Assembly: GCA_026770575.1 (NCBI GenBank) | Contig: MU657169.1 | Location: forward strand, 563,305 to 627,304 | Reading direction: 5' to 3' | Source: Pelagophyceae sp. CCMP2097 | Lineage: Eukaryota; Sar; Pelagophyceae | DNA length: 64,000 bases | Part shown: positions 1-8,699 of the stretch, in pieces | Position numbering within the stretch: position 1 is the first letter of the stretch | How the letters are laid out: the number at the start of each line of letters is the position of its first letter | Program-made: the position numbers and the translations under genes | The notes under the pieces: model-generated | What the model was told of the DNA's origin: nothing | Databases searched by the model: none | What the model saw: the letters and a program-made list of their open reading frames with translations, nothing else

Positions 1-258
1 CCCTAGCCAGCACGAGAGCTAGCTCGATACTAACTCAAGAGCCAGCAAAGAGTTCAGCTCTGTACAAAAGAGAATCGGCTTTGAAACCAGTCTTTGCTGG
101 CTTGTGATATTGCCGAACTCCTTGAAAAGCCATATTGTTTACCAGCTCCAAAGCCAGCTCAGGAAAAAGCCGGGTAAATTTCCAAAGCTGGCTTCAGAGC
201 TGGCTTCAGAGCTGGCAACCAAGGTGGCATCGCAAAAAGCCAGCTTTTTGAAGTTATA
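1..258. repeat. Intronic AGCCAGC/GCTGGCT-rich stretch
   Basis: The heptamer GCTGGCT or its complement AGCCAGC recurs about ten times here, including three nearly tandem units around 186-217. The stretch ends in a plausible 3' splice site (TATAG at about 254-258) directly before the first recognised dynamin exon, so I read it as the tail of an intron. No coding potential is evident. It is also more AT-rich than the flanking exons. Confidence 0.5.
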
Positions 259-1245
259 GACGCCTACTACCCGACGAGATGCGGACCAAGTTCCGCAGCG
301 TCGTCTTCCGCATCACCGAAGGCTTCGCCGAGCTCATATATGCCCGCGACTCGCGCCGCGAGAACCAGCTGCACGTCGCCGCGCGGACCACCGAGCTCTA
401 CGAAGCCTTTGCGAGCGGCGTCGACGGCGACGTCCCGGACTTTCTCGACGACGCCTTTGCGTCGCGCCTCGGTGACCTCGTCAAGGAGACGCGCGGAATC
501 GATCTCGCCAACTTCCTGAGCGGCGCTGTGTTCAAGCGCGTCGTGAATGCGTCGTTCGAGCCCGTCGGCGTCCGCACGGCGGCGCTAATCGACGGCGTCC
601 GCGATCTAGTCCAGGTGGCCACCCTGACGCTCGTCCGCGAGGAGGCGGCCGAGTTCCCAAAGCTCGCGCCGCAGTTCGAGGCCGCCGTCGAGCAGCTCAT
701 GGAGGCCAAGCACGAGCACGCGACCGAGGCCGCCGAAACCCTCCGGGAGGCCGAGCTGCACGTCTACACGAACAACCACTCCTACATGGACACGGTCACC
801 AAGTTCAAACGCTGCATCGCCAACACCGCCGACGGAGGCAACGGCGGCAACGGCGAGGACTTCACCGACATATGCAAGGACTTCGCCGCCAAGGCCGCCG
901 CTGCGCTGGCGTTGGGCAGCTCCAACGAGGACCAGGGCTTCCGAGAGATGCAGCTCTCGCTGCACGCCTACCAAGCGCAACTTCGGGTCGCCTCATTCGG
1001 GTCGCGGGTTTGGAAGAACGAAGAGAGTCAAGCAGAAGCGCATCTTCGACATGCCGCTCGTCGTCCACTTATCGCTCGTCACAAAAGTGCACGAGAGCCT
1101 CCTGGAGACACTCTTCGTCATCAGCGACGCGCGCCTCGAAGAAGTCATGCGCCCCGACGAAGATGTCATCCGCAACCGCGCCCGCGTCGAAAAATCCATC
1201 AAGCGCCTCACCGGCGCCCTCGAACAGCGCAAGCTCGTTCAGTGA
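259..1245 (+). CDS. Dynamin-family GTPase, C-terminal stalk and GED (5' end outside window)
   Basis: Dynamin-family large GTPases assemble on membranes and drive fission or fusion. The window holds only the end of the gene. Two exons (about 259-986 and 1036-1245) join in frame across a 49-nt intron with GT...CAG ends. The first encodes the helical stalk, including TNNHSYMDTV, which matches the family's conserved xxNHYLxDT-like segment. The second encodes the GTPase effector domain, from PLVVHLSLVTKVHESLL to a typical end RLTGALEQRKLVQ followed by a stop. The exon begins just after an acceptor site and reads LLPDEMRTKF, so the ATG at 279 is internal, not the start. The GTPase domain (G1-G4 motifs) must lie upstream. 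Which dynamin subfamily this is cannot be told without the G domain. Confidence 0.8.
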
Positions 1246-1857
1246 CGCCGCGACCGACGCCCGTACAACGATCCGCCCGCGGCGACGTGCAGTCTTCGCG
1301 ATGGAACGTCCCGCGCCCTCCGTCACTCGGGGCTCGCGGTTGACGCCGCTCGAGCCGCCCGAGCCGTGCCGTATACCCAGGACAGGCATCCGTAAAAGCC
1401 CCGACGTCCAAGTCCAAGCCGCGTCGAACGTCTCGTGTCACCCGCGCTGTGACTGTGGATATGCGTTCGCACGCGTTCGCACACGTCGTGCGAGTCGTTG
1501 CCCGTCGTGGCCTTGAAGGGCCAGAATTCCGTTTGTGCGCATGGTGTGGTTCGCCACCGCGGGCGCGCCGGGCGTGGTTTGCAAAACGCGCGGCTGGGCC
1601 GTGGGTTGCTGGCACCAGTGTTTCGCGGCAAAGTTCTCGTAGCGCTGAATTTGCCGCGTGCGGCACGAGCCCTTGACCCCGGGCTGGCTGCTGTGCGTGC
1701 GGCCGCACTGGCGGGCTGCGCAGCCGCCGCCACGACTCGTGGCCCGGCGAAGGGCGGCCGGCACTCGCTACAAAATACACTCGCTAAAAGGAACGATTCG
1801 GCGACCTGAGGCGGGACTTTCTGGCTGCAGAAAACGGCGCGCGCCGCGCGGAGCGCG
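1246..1857. other. Intergenic region, nothing recognised
   Basis: Spacer between the dynamin stop and the ALG1 start, both on the plus strand. Open frames here exist on several strands at once and match no family I recognise. They look like GC-driven shadows. Confidence 0.4.
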
Positions 1858-3634
1858 ATGGAGTTCCAGCGGGCGGTGGACGGCGTGGGGCACGCCGTCG
1901 TCGTCGTCCTGGGCGACGTGGGGCGGTCGCCGCGCATGCAGTACCACGCAGTCTCGTTGGCGAAGCAGTGGGCGCCGGCGTCGGGCTCCCCCGCGCCGCC
2001 GCCGGCCCGCCCCGCATCGCTTCGCGCGTAGGATGAAGTGCGGCGTCACGCTCGTCGGCTACGGCGGCGAGCGGTGCTGCGACGCCGTCTCAAAGTGCCC
2101 GCTCATCCGCGAGGTCCGCGTCGAGGCGTTCGAGGCGCCGTGGGCGCCGAGGATGGTCGTGCGTCCCGCCCGCGGAGAGGCCTGCCTCGGGGAGCGATCC
2201 TCGCAGGCGCGGCTGCTCAAGGCATTGGTGCTCTTTTGGCGCGTCGGCTTTGCGCTCCTGTACACGGCCGCGTGTCCGACGCCGCGTCCGCCACCCGTTC
2301 GCGCGGGCCCGCGCTGCTCGGAGCGCGCGGCGATGGAGAGCGCGGAGCGATCGCGCACGCAGGCGGCCCCGGCGGCCAGCGCATCCGCGTCGACGTCATT
2401 TTGGCGCAGACGCCCCCAGCCGTGCCGACGCTCTTGATCGTCTGGCTCGCATCGCGCACCCTCGGCGCCTTTGCCGTCGTCCGCAGCCCGCGCCCCCGCA
2501 CCTGCCCGAATCCGGCGCGCCTCGCGGACGGACGCGTAGGCGGACTGGCATAACCTGGGCTTCACGGTCCTCGAGGACGCGGCCATGCGGCGCGCGCCCG
2601 GCGGCAAACTCGCGCCCGCGGAGATGCTCGCGAGCCGCGTGTACCGGTTCGTGGAGCAGTGGTGCGGTTCCAAGCTGGACGCGCACGTCTGCGTGACACG
2701 CGCCCTGGGCGACTGGCTCAGCAAAGAGTTTGGCATCTCCGGCGCCGTCGCGGCGCACGACAAGGCGCCCGGGATATTCGCGCGCGCGTCCGCCGTCGAC
2801 CGCCGCGCGCTGCTCTGCCGGCTGCAGGGCGGCCTCATCGGCGCCGACGCGCCGCACTGGCTCAGCCGGCAGCCCGTGGCTCATGCGTTCTTCGGCGACG
2901 ACGGCGCGGAGAAGCCGCAGCGGCCCGCGCTCATCGTCTCGTCGACTTCGTGGTCCCCGGACGAGGACTTTGGCCTCCTCTTCGACGCTCTCGTGCTCTA
3001 CGACCGAGCCTGGCAGGGGCCGCCGCTCCTCGTCGTCGTCACGGGCAAAGGGCCGCTGCGCGCGGCGTTTGAGGCAAAATGCGCAGAGGCAAAGTTCACC
3101 CACGTCGCCGTAAGTTTTTTGACGAGAGCTGGTAGGAATTCCTATTACATTATCATTTATCCACCAGGTGCGCTGCCTCTGGCTCGCCTCGGGAGACTAC
3201 GCCGCACTCCTCGGCTCGGCGGACCTTGGCATCTGCCTCCACGCCTCGACGTCGGGCCTCGACTTGCCCATGAAGGTCGTCGACATGTTCGGCGCCGGCC
3301 TCCCCGTGCGTCTGCTTGTGTTTGCGGCTCGGCGACGCGGCAAACAGGTCGTCGCGCTGCGCTTCGCGTGCGTCGCCGAACTCATCCACGACGGCGTCGA
3401 CGGCGTCCTCGTCGACGCCGACCCCGCGGAAGTATACGCCGCCCTAGACGCCCTCGTGCGACCCGACCTCGCCAACAAGCAACTCGTGCGTCGGTCCACC
3501 GCGCGTGGGACGTGCTCCCTGCCGCACGCGACGCGTAGGCCAAGCTGCGGCGCGGCGTTTCCGTCGACGAGCGCTGGGACGGCATGTGGGCGCGGACGCT
3601 CGCGCCGCTGCTCAAGGCGCAATTCCACAAATGA
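1858..3634 (+). CDS. ALG1: ALG1, chitobiosyldiphosphodolichol beta-1,4-mannosyltransferase
   Basis: ALG1 adds the first mannose to GlcNAc2-PP-dolichol on the cytosolic face of the ER, an early step of N-glycan assembly. I reconstruct seven exons: 1858-1967, 2032-2273, 2363-2478, 2540-3109, 3168-3305, 3348-3485 and 3539-3634. They join in phase to a 469-residue protein, close to the usual length of about 450-470. Diagnostic segments are [16 protein letters not shown] at the N-terminus, [32 protein letters not shown], and the GT33 donor-binding stretch [19 protein letters not shown]. The C-terminus ends RWDGMW...LKAQFHK. Introns are 42-89 nt with GT-AG ends. The borders of the second intron (about 2274-2362) are the least certain. 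The 3110-3167 intron carries the 12-bp palindrome found elsewhere in the window. Confidence 0.93.
3133..3144. repeat. 12-bp palindrome TAGGAATTCCTA, copy 1
   Basis: Perfect self-complementary 12-mer inside the short ALG1 intron. The identical word occurs at 40483, 51994 and 63399. Confidence 0.7.
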
Positions 3635-4285
3635 GGCGCCTAGACCGCGCCATGAGGATCATACGGGGTACGCATAAGAACAACGTGGAGCACTGGCGTC
3701 CCAGCGCTTCGCTGCTGGTGTCGGGTTTCGATTCCTTGGCGATTGGGTGACATCCCGGCGGGTCACCTTCAAGATGCGTCGCGACGTCGAGCGGCCCCGG
3801 ACTGGCTCGAGCATCGCACCCCGCGAAAGGTAAGTTCATTAGAAGAAAGAAGGTCTTTGACGGTTGGTGCGCGCGGCCGTCCGGGAGCTCCAGAGAGGTA
3901 TTTACAGACTTTATACACAATGGACCCGGACGTCTAAACGTCGCCCCGGGTCGCGACGGCGCTTCATAATCCCTCTTTGGGGTCGCCGCCGTGCCAGCGA
4001 CGAGGGAAAAGTGGCCGGCCAGAGACGCCGCGCTGCCGCGGCGCATCCTAGGTGCTGCCTCGCGGAATGCGTGCAAAGAGGCCGGCGGTTCCGAGGGGAC
4101 TCACGTTGGAGGCGGGCGAGCGTCGACACACGCCACACGTCGGAGGCGGGCGAGCGTCGACGTTTTGGAACTCGGAAGTTCGCGCTCGCGGGCCGCATTG
4201 CGGCGGCTTCGTGCGTCGCCGGCGTCGCCGCGCGGGCCCCGTCGGTGGCATCCGATGGTCCTTTCGTCGACGTCAGCACGGCCCG
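3635..4285. other. Intergenic region with a 20-bp direct repeat
   Basis: No gene could be supported between the ALG1 stop and the convergent phospholipase stop. A 20-bp sequence beginning GGAGGCGGGCGAG occurs twice, at 4108-4127 and 4142-4161, 34 bp apart. Confidence 0.5.
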
Positions 4286-4879
4286 TCAGCACGGGTGGCC
4301 GCAGCACCAGTCCTCGACGAGCCCCATGACCGCCCCGATCACGTTGGGCGACACGGGCACGCCGTGGCGCGTGCACGACGGGTCGGCGCCGTCGCACTCG
4401 TCGAGGCAGGCAAGGATCTCGGAATTGCATTGCGACTCGTCGCCGCCGCCGCAGCAGCGGTCGTGGGCCTTGCAGCAGGAGTCCGCGCACGAGGGCCCGC
4501 CGAGCAGGCCGCGCTCCACGGGCCGCGACTCGGTGCACTCGCCCTCGTCGACCCAGTCGTTGTCGCACCAGCCTATGGCACGCGTCAGAGGGCCCGGCAC
4601 GCGGCCGCGCCGTCGCGTCTACGCACCTGGCCCACAATAGTGGCCGCAGACGCGAAAGGGTTGCATGCCGCCGTCCGACGCGTCGCCCGCGCCCTCCGTG
4701 CCGTGCCCAAACGCCCACGGCGACGCCGTCTTCGCGCCCGCAAACCGCGCGGGGCGCCGCGCGTACAACAGCGCCGAGCAGAGCGCCGTCGCGGTAAAAA
4801 AAACGCCGGCCGCCGCCCACCGCCCGCGCCGCGACACGGCCGGCGCCACCGCAAGCGGCGCCGCGCGAAGGTCGCCCAT
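4286..4879 (-). CDS. Membrane-anchored secretory phospholipase A2-like protein
   Basis: Secretory PLA2 enzymes cleave the sn-2 acyl chain of phospholipids using a His-Asp dyad and Ca2+. Two exons (4879-4627 and 4572-4286) join in phase across a 54-nt intron, giving about 179 residues. The intron splits the calcium-loop motif CGHYCGPGWC, which reads through intact after splicing. It is followed by the active-site signature CCKAHDRCC and many further cysteines expected to form disulfides. A hydrophobic segment near the N-terminus (GVFFTATALCSALLYA) preceded by arginines suggests a type II membrane anchor or uncleaved signal, so the catalytic domain would face the lumen or outside. The first ATG in frame is at 4879. 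An upstream TTG was ignored. Convergent with ALG1. Confidence 0.75.
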
Positions 4880-5035
4880 ACCGCAGCGCGAAACGTGCGC
4901 CGTCGGGTGGGCCGGGGACCGTCGGCGTCGCGTCACGGCGTCCAATCCTCGCAGTTGCAACGAGTTTCATTCGGCGAGCTCCACGGAGAATGTGCGGCCG
5001 AAATCAAGCGGGGGACCTAGTAGTAAGCGGGTGAG

Positions 5036-6131
5036 ATGGACGCGGCTTCGAGACGGGCAGCCGCACCGAGCCGTCGGGCCCTTTGGTGCCGCGCCGGCCC
5101 TCGCGGTGTTCCGGCAGAGCGACCTGCTCACGCAGATCCTCCGGCTGGCGGCGTCGACCAACGGCCTCCTCGTGTCGAAACGAGTCGCTCGCGATGCGCG
5201 GGCCGTGGCGCTGGCCGTGCGCAAGCTCGTCTGGCTGGACCGGATTTTGAAGGGCACCGCAATCCTCGAGGGGCACACTAGCTACGTCAACGGCTGCGCG
5301 TTCTCGTCCGACGGCAAACGTCTCGTGACGGCGAGCGCCGACAAGACGGTGCGGCTATGGGACGGCGAGACGGGCGCGCTGCAGACCGCGCTCGAGGGGC
5401 ACACCGACTGGGTCGTAAGCTCCGCGTTCTCGCCCGACGGCAAGCTTGTCGTGACGACGAGACACGACGGGACGGCGCGGCTCTGGGACACCGAGACGGG
5501 CGCGCTGCAGACGACGTTTCAGGGGCACACCGGCTACGTCAACAGCTGCGCGTTTTCGCCCGACGGCAAGCGCATCGTGAAAGCGAGCAAGGACAAGACG
5601 GCGCGGGTCTGGGGTGCTGAGACGGGCGGTGCGCTGACAACGCTCCAGGGGCACATCTACCGCGTCACGAGCTGCGCGTTCTCGCCCGACGGCAAGCGTT
5701 TCATGACGGCGAGCCGCGACGGCACGGCGCGGCTCTGGGACACCGAGACGGGCGCGCTTCAGACTGCGCTCGAGGGGCACACCGACTGGGTCGTGAGCTC
5801 CGCGTTCTCGCCCGACGGCACGCTCGTCGTGACGGCAAGCTACGACCAGACGGCGCGCATCTGGGTCGTAAAGACGGGCGCGCTGCAGACGACGCTCGAG
5901 GGGCACACCGAGGTCATCAAGAGCTGCGCGTTCTCGCCCGACGGCAAGCGCCTCGTGACGGCGAGCAGCGACAAGACGGCACGGCTCTGGGACGCCGAGA
6001 CGGGCGTGCTGCAGAAGACTCTCGAGGGGCACACCGCCAAAGTCTACAGCTGCGCGTTCTCGCCCGACGGCACGCGCGTCGTCACGACGAGCGACGAAGA
6101 GACCGCGCGGCTCTGGGACGTTGCCCTCTAA
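5036..6131 (+). CDS. Seven-repeat WD40 protein, possible F-box-like N-terminus
   Basis: WD40 propellers are protein-interaction platforms. From about 5250 the frame encodes seven WD repeats of about 42 residues, each with GHT...V..CAFSPDG...TAS.D.TARLWD, enough for one beta-propeller, ending at the stop at 6129-6131. Repeats 2 and 5 are almost identical even in DNA, indicating recent internal duplication or gene conversion. Just upstream is a short leucine-rich segment (FRQSDLLTQILRLA...LLVSKRVARD) resembling the F-box-like heads of other protist WD proteins, which would make this a possible SCF substrate adaptor. The start is unresolved. The repeat frame has no ATG between 4665 (antisense to the phospholipase exon) and the propeller, and the ATG at 5036 is in another frame, so a small intron or a sequencing indel is likely. 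Confidence 0.75.
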
Positions 6132-6419
6132 CGTAGTGCATCGGAACTCCGCGGGGGGGCACTCTCTCGTCGCGTGTCCGGTGGTACGCGAGTCTCCGTG
6201 GTCCGGGGGTTTCCCGCGTCGCCCGGGGCGCCTTGCACTCTTATGTTGTGCATCCCCCTCGAAGTCGGGTCCGACGTGGGGTAAGGGTGTGGTGCAGCGG
6301 AATCCCTCGAGGTGTCGTCTCGGGACGGCCTGGGCTCGAGGCTCCGGCCTTTGGTCGCGCGGGCACAGTCGAATGTCGTTGTCTTACGGTTGGGGTCTCG
6401 GCGCCGTTCCTATGTCGGT
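6132..6419. other. Short convergent spacer
   Basis: Separates the WD40 stop from the TDP1 stop on the opposite strand. I see no gene or RNA in it. Confidence 0.5.
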
Positions 6420-8240
6420 TCAGTCGGGCGCGCGGCGGTTGTGCACGTACGCGTTGTAATTCGACGGCCCCGTGCGGCCGAAGCGGTCGGCGCCGCCCGG
6501 GAAGTTTGCATCGGCGCGGTTCGGGTCGTAGAACCAGGGCTGGTGAACCAGGGCGTCGTAGCCTTGCTCGGCGTCAAAGGGGAGCGGGATGAGCGCGCGG
6601 GACGGCGTGGCCGCCGTTTGCGCCGCCGTCGCCTTTGTCGTGAACAGGACCACGGACCCCGCGGCGTTTCGCGGCGGCCCGGCGGCGCGCGACGAGGGTG
6701 CGTCGTTGCAGGAGAAGGGTTCGCTTGGGCGGTTGCGCAGCGTGCGCGGCGAGAAGAAGCAGCCGAGTTCCCAGTGGCCGCACTTAAACTTGCCGGTCGC
6801 CTTGGTCCACTTGCCCCATGCATAAGAGCTAATGTTCGCAGACGTGACGCAGGACCACGCCACGCGCGTGCCGTCCTCGGAGACCATGGTGTAGCACTTG
6901 AGGTGCGGCACGGCGCTTTTCCTTGCTGCGATGAACGGAGACGCGGATCCGGTCCAGCGCCGCAGCTCTCCCCGGTCCGCAGAGGCCACGTTATTGAAGG
7001 CGGCCGGGATGCACGTGCCCGCGACGTAGCCGTCGACGCTGTCGCGGACTTCGGCCACCGTCGGCCAGACGATGCAGTGCGGCAGGGTCTGCGCGGAGGT
7101 CTGGAGCGCCCGGAGGAGCTCGACCTTGTATTCCCCTTTAAACGACGCAAACGAGGAGAACTGGAGCACGAGGCGCCAGTTCTCCTGCGCCAGCGCCCTG
7201 CAGAGGTCGGCGTCGTCTGAAATGAGGCGCTGGAGCTTCGCGTGGCCGAATTTGTCGCCAGAGTGATTCCCGGGCACGCAGGGCACGAGGTCCGCAAACG
7301 CCTCGGAAAAGTCGTAGCGCCGGACGAGGCGCGCCAGCGTCAGCGGTTCGTCGCCGGCGCCCGGCCAGATCGCGCCGTCGCCGAGCTTGTGGTGCTCCTC
7401 GAGGCTCTCGAGGTAGTCAACCAAAGACTCCTCAAACGGCGACGACCCATTGCCGACCTTGAAGGGAAAGTCCTGGACGTAGACGCCCTGCGTCTTCGAG
7501 TGCACGTCGGGCCAGATCAAATTGGCCGTCGAGCAGATGAAGCGCAGGCCTCCGGAGACCCCGGGGCCCGGCGGATAGCCGATGAGAATGAATTTCGCGT
7601 GGTGGCAGGAATTCTTCTTGTCCGCGTTGGGGAATGTTTTGAGGTTCGAGGGCTTCATGTTGTAGACGGTTGCGTGTTTCGGGAGTTTCCCGGGCTGGTT
7701 GACGGCATCGCCCGAAAAGAGGACGACCTTTGTCGCCGTTTCCAGGGCGGGCCAGACGCTTGCGAGCCAAAAGGCATCGACGAGGTAGTTCGACAGGACG
7801 ACCCAGTCCATTTGCGGCCCGCGGACGATGTCGCGGAAGCGCACGGCGTGCTCGTTGGCCGCCGCAGAGTCGTTTCCGAGGCCCTCGGTCCAGAGAACTC
7901 GCCACGGCGTGAAAATTCCAGAGGCGCCGCCGGCAGACGCGCCATCCGCGGCCGCGCCGGCGCCGTCCGCGGCCGCGCCGGGCGGCGGGCTCGCCGCGGC
8001 GCGCAGCCGCTTCGCCTCGCGGTCGTCGTCGCTTTCGTCGCCGCAGTCGTCGTCGTCGTCGTCGATGCAAATCGGCTCTGCGGAGCTGCCGCCTGACGGG
8101 CGGGCGCCGCTCGACAGGAAGGCACTCGACGCGCTTTGGAAGGACGCGCCTCGGCCGCGTGGCATGTCGCACATCATGCAGACCGGGGCCGCCGCGGCGG
8201 CGTTCTCAAACGTACACCGCGCGCACACCCAGCTCGCCAT
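6420..8240 (-). CDS. TDP1: Tyrosyl-DNA phosphodiesterase 1 with N-terminal NZF zinc finger
   Basis: TDP1 hydrolyses the phosphotyrosyl bond left when topoisomerase I is trapped on DNA. Uninterrupted frame of 606 residues from the ATG at 8240. Both HxK catalytic motifs are present: HAK at about residues 214-216 followed by CSTANL (Asn about 240), and HLK at about 446-448 followed by SANISSYAWGK (Asn about 469). This is the two-half phospholipase D fold of the family. Residues about 2-30 form a RanBP2/NZF-type zinc finger, WVCARCTFEN...CMMCDMPR. It carries the Thr-Phe pair and a downstream Met that mark ubiquitin-binding NZFs such as Npl4. Then come an acidic IDDDDDD stretch that could act as a SUMO- or protein-interaction motif, and an Ala/Gly linker. 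Human TDP1 lacks the finger. The frame extends upstream of 8240, but the Met before the finger is the natural start. Confidence 0.92.
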   Translation of the reverse strand: MASWVCARCTFENAAAAAPVCMMCDMPRGRGASFQSASSAFLSSGARPSGGSSAEPICIDDDDDDCGDESDDDREAKRLRAAASPPPGAAADGAGAAADGASAGGASGIFTPWRVLWTEGLGNDSAAANEHAVRFRDIVRGPQMDWVVLSNYLVDAFWLASVWPALETATKVVLFSGDAVNQPGKLPKHATVYNMKPSNLKTFPNADKKNSCHHAKFILIGYPPGPGVSGGLRFICSTANLIWPDVHSKTQGVYVQDFPFKVGNGSSPFEESLVDYLESLEEHHKLGDGAIWPGAGDEPLTLARLVRRYDFSEAFADLVPCVPGNHSGDKFGHAKLQRLISDDADLCRALAQENWRLVLQFSSFASFKGEYKVELLRALQTSAQTLPHCIVWPTVAEVRDSVDGYVAGTCIPAAFNNVASADRGELRRWTGSASPFIAARKSAVPHLKCYTMVSEDGTRVAWSCVTSANISSYAWGKWTKATGKFKCGHWELGCFFSPRTLRNRPSEPFSCNDAPSSRAAGPPRNAAGSVVLFTTKATAAQTAATPSRALIPLPFDAEQGYDALVHQPWFYDPNRADANFPGGADRFGRTGPSNYNAYVHNRRAPD

Positions 8241-8699
8241 GGGCGCGGCCGCGACGGACGTCGACGCTCGCGCCGGGCCCGGGAAAATTTCGCTCGAAGC
8301 GGCGGCCGCCGCCGACCGTCCGTCCGATCGAACCTTTTGGGGGGGGGCTCCGATCACCCGAACACCAAGGGCACGCGCCCGTCTTTCGACAAAACGACGG
8401 TTGATTTTTGAATCCCGACAGAACACGTTCCGACGCCCTCGAGTGAGGTCACGCACTTCCCGGCGGCTCCAAGGGGCGGGCAGCGGTGTCTTGGCCGAAA
8501 ATCTGCGGTCGTTAGAAGACGATTTTTGTTATTCCGAAATGACACGCGTGCTTTCGCGCGGTCGCGTGCCGCGGCCTCTAACTGGGTCGCATCGCGGCCT
8601 CCAACGCGGCGGCGAGCGCCCTGGGGTCGATCGTCGGCGCCGCGGGGCGGTGCCCCCCCAAAGGCTGCGCGCGGTGCAGGTCTGCCAGTTCGCCTACGA
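8241..8699. other. Spacer between calpain 3' end and TDP1 start
   Basis: About 460 bp holding the TDP1 5' flank and the 3' flank of the calpain gene. It includes a G-run (about 8340-8347) and a C-run (about 8653-8660). No supported gene. Confidence 0.4.

Noticed and set aside
4052..5020. Plus-strand frame of about 320 codons across the phospholipase locus
   Set aside because: Antisense to a gene with clear active-site motifs. Arg/Ala-rich shadow.
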